Of a stretch of DNA of 64,000 nucleotides, positions 35,510-43,591 are shown in pieces (within the stretch, counting starts at the first letter, position 1; each line of letters opens with the position of its first letter). The stretch spans positions 62,001-126,000 of the forward strand of contig NZ_FNFK01000001.1 in assembly GCF_900101165.1 (NCBI RefSeq). The letters are read 5' to 3'. A program made the translations under genes and the position numbers. This DNA is from Alkalibacterium thalassium. Its GTDB lineage: Bacteria; Bacillota; Bacilli; Lactobacillales; Carnobacteriaceae_A. The notes under the pieces were generated by a model, which saw nothing but the letters and a program-made list of their open reading frames with translations, made no database searches and was not told where the DNA came from.

Positions 35510-37211
35510 GTTTTTTCCTCCATGCCGCTTTCATTTTCTCAGCTTGCCTTTTTTTTCTTTCCTCTGACCAGGCGGGTTGTCTGCGTTTAAACTGCCATTG
35601 TTTTGTGATCTTACTGCCATCCTTCAGCTGAAAGAGAAGTTCTGTGTTGGAAACAACAGTGATGCTATCAACTTTTTCTTTAAAGATACCTTCATCAAAT
35701 TCTTTAATGGAAAGGACATCGCTAGATATAGTTTTTAACATGTTCTCTTCCAATCCGCTGTGGCCGCAATCTGTGTGAGGGGGACAGCGCCAATGGTGGG
35801 CCTTCTGACCACTTACTCGGGGGCTTGTGTTTCTGCGTAGGTTTTGCTCGCACTTACTGCAGTTTATTTTTCCGGTGAAGCAAGTGATGTTTCCAGAGCT
35901 TCTTGGGTTCTTCTTGCTGTAGGCTGATTTTGCAGCGCGAGCTTCCGGTGTCCACCAATCCTTCCTGGCCGTGGATTTCCAATGTTGAGGAATAACGCTA
36001 CCGTCATGTAAATGAAAGATGAGTTCATCTTTTCCATTCACCACAACTTTTTCGACTTGATCCAGGAAAAAATCTTCATCAAATTCTTCCAAGCCGAGTA
36101 CCTGGGCACAGGCACCTTGGAGTATCTTCTCTGGGATGTTTTTGGCGCTGCACTCTGACACGCCTTTACGGTCTTTAGTCTGGCAAGTCCAAATGTAATA
36201 AACATCACTTGAATGCTTGCTTTGTCTTTTGCCGCTGCGTCTATAGCTGACACCACAGTTTCCACACTTTATCTTGCTTGTAAAGCAGGTGGTGTTGATA
36301 GATGGATTTGCGAATACCCCCAATTCTCTGCGTCGTGCGATTTCAGCTTGTACCTTTTCATAAGTTTCTAAGTCAATTATTGCTTCGTGAGAATCTTCTA
36401 CCCAGTACTGAGGTAGTTCTCCGTTGTTGGGCTTTAACTTGTGTGTGATATGGTCCTCAATAAAACCCTTTTGTAAAAGCATGTTACCGGTATACTTTTC
36501 ATTCTTAAGGATCGCCCGAATTGAGGTGTTTGAAAAACGTCCACCGGTATATGATTTGACACCCATTTCTTCAAGCTGTACTTCTGTTTGTTCGGCGGAC
36601 ATTCCTTTGAGGAAATTATCATAAATCAGCTTTACAATCTTGGCCTCCTCTGGCTCAATAACAAAGTGCTCTCCATTCCAGCGATAGCCATAAATACAAA
36701 ATGAATTAGGCTTTCCTTTTTGGAAATTCCTTCGAATAGCCCATTTTACATTTTCACTTGTGGAGCGGCTTTCTTCCTGGGCAAAGGAAGCGAGGATGGA
36801 GAGCATCAGCTCACCGTCACCACTCATTGAATTGATATTCTCTTTCTCGAACCTTACCTCAACTCCGATGTCTCGAAGGTGGCGTACTGTTTGCAGTAGA
36901 TCTACGGTATTTCTAGCAAATCGCGATATGGACTTGGTTAGTACAATATCGATTTTGCCAGCATCACAATCTTCCAGCAGTCGCTTGAACTCATCCCGGT
37001 CTTCAGTCGTACCTGAAATCCCTTCATCTGCATAAACACCAGCATATTCCCATTCACGATGAGTCTGGATGTATTTGCTATAAAAGCTGACTTGCGCTGA
37101 AAGAGAGTGTAACGTTCTGCCTTTTTCTTCGGAAACTCTCGCATAAGCAGCAACCTTTTTTCTTGTAGGCATTACCGGAGCGGAAGGTTCGATTTTATTG
37201 ATTTTCCGCAT
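35487..37211 (-). CDS. large serine recombinase, first of a pair
   Basis: A 574-aa recombinase from ATG 37211 (site GAAAGGAGTGAG). The catalytic Ser is in AAYARVSEEKGRT near residue 20, with SISRFARNTVDLL near 90. The Recombinase domain and a zinc ribbon (CGNCGVSYRRSG) follow; a second zinc ribbon-like segment (CSKCEQNLRRN) and two repeats of a basic WKxxARKDWW / WKFKRRQPAWSEE type end the protein. Duplicated C-terminal modules are unusual. It may act with the downstream recombinase as an obligate pair. Confidence 0.92.
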   Translation of the reverse strand: MRKINKIEPSAPVMPTRKKVAAYARVSEEKGRTLHSLSAQVSFYSKYIQTHREWEYAGVYADEGISGTTEDRDEFKRLLEDCDAGKIDIVLTKSISRFARNTVDLLQTVRHLRDIGVEVRFEKENINSMSGDGELMLSILASFAQEESRSTSENVKWAIRRNFQKGKPNSFCIYGYRWNGEHFVIEPEEAKIVKLIYDNFLKGMSAEQTEVQLEEMGVKSYTGGRFSNTSIRAILKNEKYTGNMLLQKGFIEDHITHKLKPNNGELPQYWVEDSHEAIIDLETYEKVQAEIARRRELGVFANPSINTTCFTSKIKCGNCGVSYRRSGKRQSKHSSDVYYIWTCQTKDRKGVSECSAKNIPEKILQGACAQVLGLEEFDEDFFLDQVEKVVVNGKDELIFHLHDGSVIPQHWKSTARKDWWTPEARAAKSAYSKKNPRSSGNITCFTGKINCSKCEQNLRRNTSPRVSGQKAHHWRCPPHTDCGHSGLEENMLKTISSDVLSIKEFDEGIFKEKVDSITVVSNTELLFQLKDGSKITKQWQFKRRQPAWSEERKKRQAEKMKAAWRKKHEQNKDN

Positions 37212-37228
37212 AAACTCACTCCTTTCAA

Positions 37229-37262
37229 CACTATACATCACTCTAAAAGGCTATGAAGTCAA
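37229..37262 (-). promoter_or_regulatory. promoter-like element, copy C (recombinase genes)
   Basis: On the minus strand TTGACT is followed after 17 bases by GATGTATAGT with TTTTAGAGTGAT in between. This matches copies at 54511 and 55837 in position and core. It lies just upstream of the recombinase ribosome site, inside the end of the 59-aa gene. Confidence 0.5.
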
Positions 37263-37430
37263 GTTAATGTGAGAGAATAGTGTACCTAGTAAGGGCTTGT
37301 ATTTTTCAAGAAGATACTCATCGATTAAGGCAAATTCCTCGGGGGTAATTATGCTTTTTTCAAGCATGGATTTTGCAATAGAAAGACTTGATTGGTATTG
37401 CTTTTCAGCTCTGAATTGATCGTCTGTCAT
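37251..37430 (-). CDS. 59-aa SHOCT-like protein of recombinase modules
   Basis: A short gene of 59 aa with the pattern SIAKSMLEKSIITPEEFALIDEYL near residue 17, the SHOCT-like helical hairpin often found beside serine recombinases in Firmicute elements. Its ATG (37430) overlaps the stop of the preceding gene by four bases. Role unknown; possibly it helps recombination or excision. Confidence 0.8.
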   Translation of the reverse strand: MTDDQFRAEKQYQSSLSIAKSMLEKSIITPEEFALIDEYLLEKYKPLLGTLFSHINLTS

Positions 37431-37846
37431 AGTACATCACTGCCTTTGAAGCGGTCGTTTATATAGCAGTCATGGGAACAATACTTTCTCTTTGAATTGC
37501 CATAAGCGGTAAAGGAGCAACCGCAATAAGCGCAGGTGAAGGAGTAGATGGCTTTCTTATTAACCTTGTCCTGATTCGAGTTCCACCATGTAATACGACA
37601 ATCTTGGTTACAGAATTTCAATTTCTTTTTTCCTGAGATCTGTATAAGCTCTTTACCGCAGTGTTTACAGTATTCCTTATCGGGAGTAACTGTAGCTGAG
37701 TGATTGGCCTTGATCCCTCCTAACTTATTTCTTTGGCAGTGGGAAGTAACAGTACTTTTTGAAAGACCTAGGGCTTGAGCGATTGTTGCATACCCGAACC
37801 CTTTAGCCCTAAGGTCAGCTATTTGATTTTTTTGTTCTCCAGTCAT
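37427..37846 (-). CDS. HTH and zinc-ribbon regulator of the recombinase module
   Basis: A 139-aa protein from ATG 37846 (site GGAGGATTAATA); a longer reading to 37966 would cross a terminator and is rejected. A sigma-70-region-4-like HTH (residues 1-40, GYATIAQALGLSKSTVTSHC) is followed by two zinc-binding segments (CKHCGKEL..CNQDC and CAYCGCSF..CSHDC). It probably binds DNA and regulates or assists the recombinases with which it is translationally coupled. Confidence 0.7.
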   Translation of the reverse strand: MTGEQKNQIADLRAKGFGYATIAQALGLSKSTVTSHCQRNKLGGIKANHSATVTPDKEYCKHCGKELIQISGKKKLKFCNQDCRITWWNSNQDKVNKKAIYSFTCAYCGCSFTAYGNSKRKYCSHDCYINDRFKGSDVL

Positions 37847-37925
37847 TATTAATCCTCCAATCGGAGGGTAGAAATCCCTCTCACCATTCACAGGACAGAA
37901 GAGAGCATATTGAGTACTGAAAAAT

Positions 37926-37968
37926 AAAAAAATGCCGCCAAGTGCAAGAAAAGCACCTAGCGGCAAAG
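37926..37968 (-). terminator. terminator of the prophage late operon
   Basis: On the minus strand GCCGCTAGGTGC, loop TTTTCTT, GCACTTGGCGGC followed by ATTTTTTTATTTT. It lies just after the amidase stop and separates lysis genes from the recombinase module. Confidence 0.88.
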
Positions 37969-37974
37969 AATTAA

Positions 37975-38673
37975 TTATTCAGTTTTGATAAAGGCATCTG
38001 TAAAGCCTGCAGCTTTTACTTTGGCCAGCATAGCATCAGCATTGGACTTGACGCTGTAAGCCCCGACCTGGACCCTGTAAAGCTTCTGAGGCGGGGGAGT
38101 GGAAGGAGTAGGAGCCGTCAGCAGCTTTTTAACATCAGCCCTGAAAGTATCCATACTCTTACCATGCCTAGAAAACCAGTGACGAGGATCTCCGTGATTG
38201 CTGGCGATTTTCTTCTGATAGCCCTCGTAGTGGCCAATGATGTCTTTCTCTGTCAGGTCATAGAGTTTACAAAGGTAAGCACAAAGCTCCGTGGCTTCTT
38301 TATAAACTGTATTGAAATAAGAGGCGTCGGACAGGTTGTCTTCGCAGATTTCAAATCCGATGTGACTGTTGTTGGCGTCACCACCTGCATGCCACCCTCT
38401 ATGATCCCATGGCAGGGTCTGATAGGTAGCGACGGTTCCATTTTTAAGTTTTCCGATAAAGGCATGGACACAGACTTGTCTGCCACTTGGTCTATGCTGG
38501 TTCCAATGATTGTTGTACTGGTTTTCTCCCAAGATGCCATCATCTGGACCAACGTATCTACGTAGATATGGATTGTTAGCTCCGGTGCTGTGGACCATAA
38601 TGCCCTTGGGCTTGATTTTTCTACCTGCTTTATAGCATTCATTTTCTGTAAAGATAAGTTTTTTTAGGTTCAT
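37975..38673 (-). CDS. phage endolysin: N-acetylmuramoyl-L-alanine amidase with SPOR domain
   Basis: A 232-aa endolysin that cleaves the bond between muramic acid and the stem peptide. The Amidase_2 domain spans about 20-175, with zinc-ligand histidines in GIMVHSTG and HYEGYQKK..SNHGDPRHW, and WHAGG in between. After a proline linker (PTPSTPPP) a C-terminal SPOR-type wall-binding repeat follows (YRVQVGAYSVKSNADAML). It follows the holin region and ends the late operon. Confidence 0.92.
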   Translation of the reverse strand: MNLKKLIFTENECYKAGRKIKPKGIMVHSTGANNPYLRRYVGPDDGILGENQYNNHWNQHRPSGRQVCVHAFIGKLKNGTVATYQTLPWDHRGWHAGGDANNSHIGFEICEDNLSDASYFNTVYKEATELCAYLCKLYDLTEKDIIGHYEGYQKKIASNHGDPRHWFSRHGKSMDTFRADVKKLLTAPTPSTPPPQKLYRVQVGAYSVKSNADAMLAKVKAAGFTDAFIKTE

Positions 38674-38748
38674 AGATTTTCCCTCCTACGATTTGTTGCA
38701 ATCTATAGATAAATAAAAAAACCACAGGCTTGGCCTATGACGCTTCTA

Positions 38749-38925
38749 CTAGAATAGGTATTCTTGATCAGTTATGTCGTCTTCATTTAAATCTCTTGTC
38801 TCATTTTCTTTCCCGCAAACCGGGCATGTGCCATAATAATCTCTAAATGTTAAACTTCCTTCTAAGTGCATTAAATACTTCACTAAGATTAACGTCGCAC
38901 CACAATGGCATTTGATTTTGGTCAC
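38749..38925 (-). CDS. small zinc-binding protein in lysis region
   Basis: About 58 aa, read from GTG 38925, 6 bases after GGAGGGG (an ATG at 38931 touches the ribosome site). Cysteines CHCG and CPVCG form a probable zinc knuckle. It resembles the neighbouring 60-aa protein and may be its paralogue. Function unknown. Confidence 0.55.
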   Translation of the reverse strand: MTKIKCHCGATLILVKYLMHLEGSLTFRDYYGTCPVCGKENETRDLNEDDITDQEYLF

Positions 38926-38974
38926 TTTCATCCCCTCCAAAAGCATTATGCGAAGGGGATGACATTTTATACAG

Positions 38975-39157
38975 CTAATCCAGTTTTCCTTCATTAAAAA
39001 TCTGATCGCTGTTTTCATGCCAAAAGAAGTCTAGAGTTTTGTGGCAGCATGGACATTCCTCTTGATAAATCCTGATTACCATTTTGTCACTGTTGAGTAT
39101 TTTGTAATTGATGACACATAGTGGCTCCTTGCAATAACTACAATTTATAAATACCAT
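38975..39157 (-). CDS. small zinc-binding protein in lysis region, paralogue
   Basis: A 60-aa protein with CSYCKE and CPCCHK, starting at ATG 39157 after GGAGGTGTTCAA. The start region overlaps one arm of a perfect 10-bp inverted repeat (39155-39164 / 39191-39200). Function unknown. Confidence 0.6.
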   Translation of the reverse strand: MVFINCSYCKEPLCVINYKILNSDKMVIRIYQEECPCCHKTLDFFWHENSDQIFNEGKLD

Positions 39158-39200
39158 TTGAACACCTCCATAACTTACATATGCAGAAAATGTTCAAATG
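39155..39200. repeat. inverted repeat over a translation start
   Basis: CATTTGAACA and TGTTCAAATG are exact reverse complements separated by 26 bases that contain the ribosome site of the 60-aa gene. In RNA it could close over that site; in DNA it could be an operator. Confidence 0.5.
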
Positions 39201-39213
39201 GCAAAATCATTTA

Positions 39214-39630
39214 TTACTTTGTTCCATCTTTATCTCCACCGCCTTTGAGTTGTTCCAAAACATCGCGGAGCTTTTCTGGAATAGGCAGTCCAAGTCTTGT
39301 GGCATTTTCAATGATGCTGATTCCTTCATTGGATAGGTAGAAGAAAATCACTGCTGTTCTGATAATGCTGCCATCACCGATAATATTTTGGTCAATAATG
39401 TGCGCTACACCTACTAATGCAAATATCAGCACCTTTTTAAAAATCCCTCTATATCCAATCTCGCTAGAAAGTACTCTGTCCACAATGGCACACATAATAC
39501 CCGTAACATAATCAATGGCAACAAATGCAACTAGTGCATACAGAAATCCATCAACTCCTCCCAAAAACCACCCTAAAAATCCACCTAGTGCAGCTAAGCT
39601 AAGCTGCGTCCAGTTCCATATTTCTCTCAT
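39214..39630 (-). CDS. phage holin (Phage_holin_4 / toxin-secretion holin family)
   Basis: A 138-aa membrane protein with about three helices and the family motif FVAIDYVTGIMCA near residue 36, then YRGIFKKVLIFALVGVAH. Holins make the membrane pores that release or trigger the endolysin. The charged tail ends GGGDKDGTK. Confidence 0.88.
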   Translation of the reverse strand: MREIWNWTQLSLAALGGFLGWFLGGVDGFLYALVAFVAIDYVTGIMCAIVDRVLSSEIGYRGIFKKVLIFALVGVAHIIDQNIIGDGSIIRTAVIFFYLSNEGISIIENATRLGLPIPEKLRDVLEQLKGGGDKDGTK

Positions 39631-39688
39631 CTTTATCCTCCTTTTAAAAAACTTCTAACTGAGCCATCGGGCACCTAAGAAATCTTTT

Positions 39689-42520
39689 CTATACACCTTT
39701 CCAAACTTCAGGAAGGCTGTTGTAATCACTAAAAGTGCTACTGAACGTGTATCTATTATCCTCTGGAATCCCTAGCCCGTTTATAATGCTCATTGCTTCT
39801 CTATGCTGTGATGCCCCTATCCCGTTAAATGACTGACTAAAGGCAAGCTCAGGAATCTCATCTAGTCTAGGGAATAAAAACATGCTATTTACCACAAGAT
39901 TTGTACACTGGAAAAATGCAAATGAAAATAATGAATGCCCAGAAGTTCGAAGCCTCTGGGGCATTTGAAATACACCATTCATACTTACCTCGGGACAACC
40001 TGTAAACAAATAACTACAGAAAAAATTACCTGCAGTTATTAAAGATTGAGGCAACTGAAACTTCTCTCCCATTTGCAAGCGCTGACAAGATGAGAACATG
40101 CCCATCATAAAAAAGTTGCCAACAGTTGTGATTCCTTCCCAACCAACGAAAGAAGTATCATGCATATTTCTTAAAAAGCGACAGTTGATAAAGGTTTTGG
40201 TCCATTCATTGTCAGGTGCCTGGAAATTCTCTAGCTGATCTACAGTCCGAGTCATATTTGGGGATATATCCATATCAACACCAATCAATAAATACTTGTT
40301 GCCTAAGCTATCGTGAGGGGCATCTGTAAACTCAGAATATCCAAAAGCAGATGCCCAAGAAAATCTCTCACTATTTGGTCTAATGGTAATTTGATACTCT
40401 CCTGCAGGGTAGGTATGGTTTGGGGCATTTACAGAAGAATCCATTGATGAAACCCCTTCATAAATACCACTTGTACCATCTCCCCAGTCCACACGCCAAT
40501 CAAAGGGTCTTCCAGAAACCTCTCCTCCTGAGATAGGAACATAATAAGTGAAGGGGACGTCAGAGTAGACATACAATACAATCCTGTTATTCCGATCACT
40601 CTCTTTATAGGCTTGCATCTTATGGGCGTAGCTTTGATGTCTTGTTACGATGGGAAACAAGCAATGGGGATTTTCTATTAACAAATACAACCATGCGCTG
40701 GATACCACGCTGGGCCAGACATGAAACTCCCACGGAAGGCTGGCATAAGTTTTTGTCGTATAAATAACGCCACCGGGGGAGTTGTTGCAGTTTTGAAGAT
40801 CAATTGTTGCATCTAAAAATCGTTTAGCTTCTCCAATCTTTCCTAAAGAAATGCATAAGGTTACATACCCCAATGTGCCTTCTGTCCAAACAAGTTCTGG
40901 TGCTCCATCATAACTGCCGCCTCGACTGCTATACGGCTTGAATCCCTCGGTCACCCCATCTAAAGAATAGGTTTGATTATAGTACTCAGGTTCACTACTT
41001 TGATAAATGTTTTCATTTATAACCAGGTATTCATCCAAGGTAGTTTCTCTGCATTTTGGTGGAATGATCGCAGGACTCAAGATGGATAGTGCACTCTTTC
41101 CAGCCCACGTTGTACAATCTAGAGCCCAAGCCTCGTCCACTCCTTCAGCGCTGCAGCCTTGATAGAAGCGCTCATTATCAGTGTCATATAACGTGAGCAC
41201 CAACTGTTCCTTCATCTTATCCGCAGCTACTTTATATTTTTCTTCCCCCGTAAGGAGTGATGCTCCGTGTAAAGCCTGTAGCGCACTACACTGATGTTCC
41301 GTGGAACACCATCTAATCTCCGTAGGATCGTAACTGTAATCATCCATGTTATAGGACCCATAGCCACCGGTTAAAAGTCCGTACCTTAGATCATCTCGAT
41401 TGGTCACTTGCCTTGATAAAAGCCAGTCAGAAGCTTTAGTGATCATTGCCATAAAGGAACGATCTCCAGTAATAAGTGTGTAATAGCACATCCCCCAAAC
41501 TGTCCAACCGATGGCACCGGTTCGAATATACCCCTCAAATAATTGCCCGATGTAGATGTCGTAGCTGAAATTAAAGCTACCATCTGTGCCTTGTTCATGT
41601 TCCATTCTGTTTAAAATTTCCTTGCAAAGCTCATAATCTCCACTTACGGTAAATACCAGCAGTGCTAGACCAACATCATAGGCCCAACATCGAGAGTTCA
41701 GCATATAACCATAAGCTCCCAGGGCAGAGTTTCCTTCTTTATCATATTGGGGATCATCTGGAGGAATATAAAAAGATGCTGGCAACCTTCCATAAGAACT
41801 ATTACTTCTTGCTCCAGATATTCCTACAACAATATAATTAAAACTCCCTGATTGCCAAACTTGCTGAATCACCTTTGCAATTTTGAGTCCACTAAAAACC
41901 TTTTGGGTATAGAAGACGTGCCTGCCTCCACCCATATCCCAAACATCCATCTCATCTGATAAATACTCTGCATCCACAAAGCTAAAAAGACGAACTTTAA
42001 AGTTTACGAATCTAGAATATGGATAATCAATGATGACGCCATCTTTTACGAGTCTGAACTCTTTGAAGCCTTTTCCAACAGGGATGTCCTCCCAATAGGA
42101 ATAGGTGTATTCTTCTCCAGTTTCAGGGTCCGTTTCTGTGACCGTTACATATTTTTGCGATCGCCATGTACCATCAGCTCTTAAAGGGCATGATAATACA
42201 AAGTACGGTATATCTGTAATGGCATATACCTCAACAGAGTATCCAGTAGTATCTGGAAGACCAAACCAGATTCCTGATACCACGCCTTCATAATCTGGAC
42301 CGTAGTAGCTATCAACATTAATATGTTTTGGGAAGATCTTCTCATCTTCATTTGGAAGACCTTGAACTGTTCCCCATATGAGATTATTTGCATAACTATC
42401 AGCATAGTCTTCAGCGAAATTAACGGTATAGAGCCACTGAGATACATCCATCTGTGCCTTTATAAACTCCAGAGCTTTTTGGCTGGCTTCATCATATTTT
42501 GCACCCTGAAAAATACGCAT
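39689..42520 (-). CDS. 943-aa tail protein with six-hairpin-glycosidase-like, PKD-like and BspA-like regions
   Basis: Probably a receptor-binding or tail-tip enzyme. The N-terminal 240 residues look like a tail-attachment and beta-rich region. Residues about 245-610 have evenly spaced aromatic/helical segments (YMLNSRCWAYDVGLALL, GWTVWGMCYYTLITGD, STEHQCSALQALHGASLLTG, PELVWTEGTLGYVTLCISLG, WPSVVSSAWLYLL) as in (alpha/alpha)6 toroid glycosidases or lyases. About 640-725 is a PKD-like fold (WRVDWGDGTSG..NHTYPAGEYQITI). About 780-890 has BspA-type repeats (FTGCPEVSMNG, FFQCTNLVVNS). The likely substrate is a host surface glycan; domain calls are inferred from pattern. Confidence 0.65.
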   Translation of the reverse strand: MRIFQGAKYDEASQKALEFIKAQMDVSQWLYTVNFAEDYADSYANNLIWGTVQGLPNEDEKIFPKHINVDSYYGPDYEGVVSGIWFGLPDTTGYSVEVYAITDIPYFVLSCPLRADGTWRSQKYVTVTETDPETGEEYTYSYWEDIPVGKGFKEFRLVKDGVIIDYPYSRFVNFKVRLFSFVDAEYLSDEMDVWDMGGGRHVFYTQKVFSGLKIAKVIQQVWQSGSFNYIVVGISGARSNSSYGRLPASFYIPPDDPQYDKEGNSALGAYGYMLNSRCWAYDVGLALLVFTVSGDYELCKEILNRMEHEQGTDGSFNFSYDIYIGQLFEGYIRTGAIGWTVWGMCYYTLITGDRSFMAMITKASDWLLSRQVTNRDDLRYGLLTGGYGSYNMDDYSYDPTEIRWCSTEHQCSALQALHGASLLTGEEKYKVAADKMKEQLVLTLYDTDNERFYQGCSAEGVDEAWALDCTTWAGKSALSILSPAIIPPKCRETTLDEYLVINENIYQSSEPEYYNQTYSLDGVTEGFKPYSSRGGSYDGAPELVWTEGTLGYVTLCISLGKIGEAKRFLDATIDLQNCNNSPGGVIYTTKTYASLPWEFHVWPSVVSSAWLYLLIENPHCLFPIVTRHQSYAHKMQAYKESDRNNRIVLYVYSDVPFTYYVPISGGEVSGRPFDWRVDWGDGTSGIYEGVSSMDSSVNAPNHTYPAGEYQITIRPNSERFSWASAFGYSEFTDAPHDSLGNKYLLIGVDMDISPNMTRTVDQLENFQAPDNEWTKTFINCRFLRNMHDTSFVGWEGITTVGNFFMMGMFSSCQRLQMGEKFQLPQSLITAGNFFCSYLFTGCPEVSMNGVFQMPQRLRTSGHSLFSFAFFQCTNLVVNSMFLFPRLDEIPELAFSQSFNGIGASQHREAMSIINGLGIPEDNRYTFSSTFSDYNSLPEVWKGV

Positions 42521-42532
42521 TTTAAATCACCT

Positions 42533-43573
42533 CTACTCTTCATCTGGTAAAGTACAATAAAATACAAGAGAAGTTAATGTTTCTTCACCGCTTGCTTGAA
42601 TCATGGCCCCAACATATTTATCTTCTAGCATAAGAAACTCCATAAGTACCTCACCGCCTTTCGCACTTATAAAATATGTCGGTTTATCTTTGTAAGCTGT
42701 TCTAAAGTAAAAAGTTCCACTTCCGATAATGTCTCCGAATTCTGCTGTGTATTTCGCTGTAATTTGCTCTAATGAGTCTACCCGATTGGATACATCTGAT
42801 AGATTATATTCAATCTTATAGAAAGTATTTGAAACGCTAGGACGAAACTTTCCCACCTCAACACGGATGTTAAATCGGTAAAATGGATTATACTCAAGAG
42901 AGATGATCCTGGTTTTTACATTGATACCTAATGGATTGAAGAAGATGTGAACATTATCGCCAACAGCTAAATCCATCAGCTTGAAAAAGGAAATATCGTA
43001 GGATGATGCATTCTCCCTGGAGTCATGGGATAGAGCCACGTTTGTAACATTCTTTGAACCCATCACCGGGATATAATCATTGGAGCCTCTATGGCTACGA
43101 ATATTAATGCTATAGCCATCGTACTGGATTTCACCACCCAAAATAGCAATGAACTGCATAAGAGCAGCTCGCCTGGAAACCTTCTGGTTGATTTTCATCG
43201 TGACGCTTTCTGTAAAATCCACAATCCCAGCTGAAAAGGGAGTGCCTGCAAGGAGCTGGGATAATCCTCCAAAAGGATCACCCGTGAAGTCAAACTCAGT
43301 AATGTTGTACATCTCGTGATTGAGTAGGTAGGAAACATGCTCGCAGAGAACGGAGCAGGTAGGGAGGCTCCCTTGAATTGATTTACTAATTTGGACCAGT
43401 TCAAAATACTGATTATCTAGTTTTGCAATTTGCTTTGTTTTTAAAGCCAGTGCAGACTTCGCCATAACAGTAAATGAGAGGGTGAACTCACCCTCTAAGG
43501 TTTCTCTTATATTTGAGCTGATGACTTTGTTAACGGACTGAATCAGGGTTGCTCCTGCGTAAATTTCAATCAA
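42533..43573 (-). CDS. tail hub / prophage endopeptidase-type tail protein
   Basis: A 346-aa structural protein, similar in pattern to the N-terminal hub domain of Tal/gp27-like proteins (LEGEFTLSFTVMAK at the start, the central SRRAALMQFIAILGGEIQYDGYSI, and a beta-rich C-terminus). It follows the tape measure gene directly, where a Dit gene would often come first; no separate Dit is seen. It probably closes the tail tube and carries the 943-aa protein. Confidence 0.75.
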   Translation of the reverse strand: MIEIYAGATLIQSVNKVISSNIRETLEGEFTLSFTVMAKSALALKTKQIAKLDNQYFELVQISKSIQGSLPTCSVLCEHVSYLLNHEMYNITEFDFTGDPFGGLSQLLAGTPFSAGIVDFTESVTMKINQKVSRRAALMQFIAILGGEIQYDGYSINIRSHRGSNDYIPVMGSKNVTNVALSHDSRENASSYDISFFKLMDLAVGDNVHIFFNPLGINVKTRIISLEYNPFYRFNIRVEVGKFRPSVSNTFYKIEYNLSDVSNRVDSLEQITAKYTAEFGDIIGSGTFYFRTAYKDKPTYFISAKGGEVLMEFLMLEDKYVGAMIQASGEETLTSLVFYCTLPDEE

Positions 43574-43591
43574 GAGATCGCCTCCTTTCTA

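Noticed and set aside
37847-37966. Extension of the HTH/zinc-ribbon protein
   Set aside because: It crosses the late-operon terminator; ATG 37846 has GGAGG.
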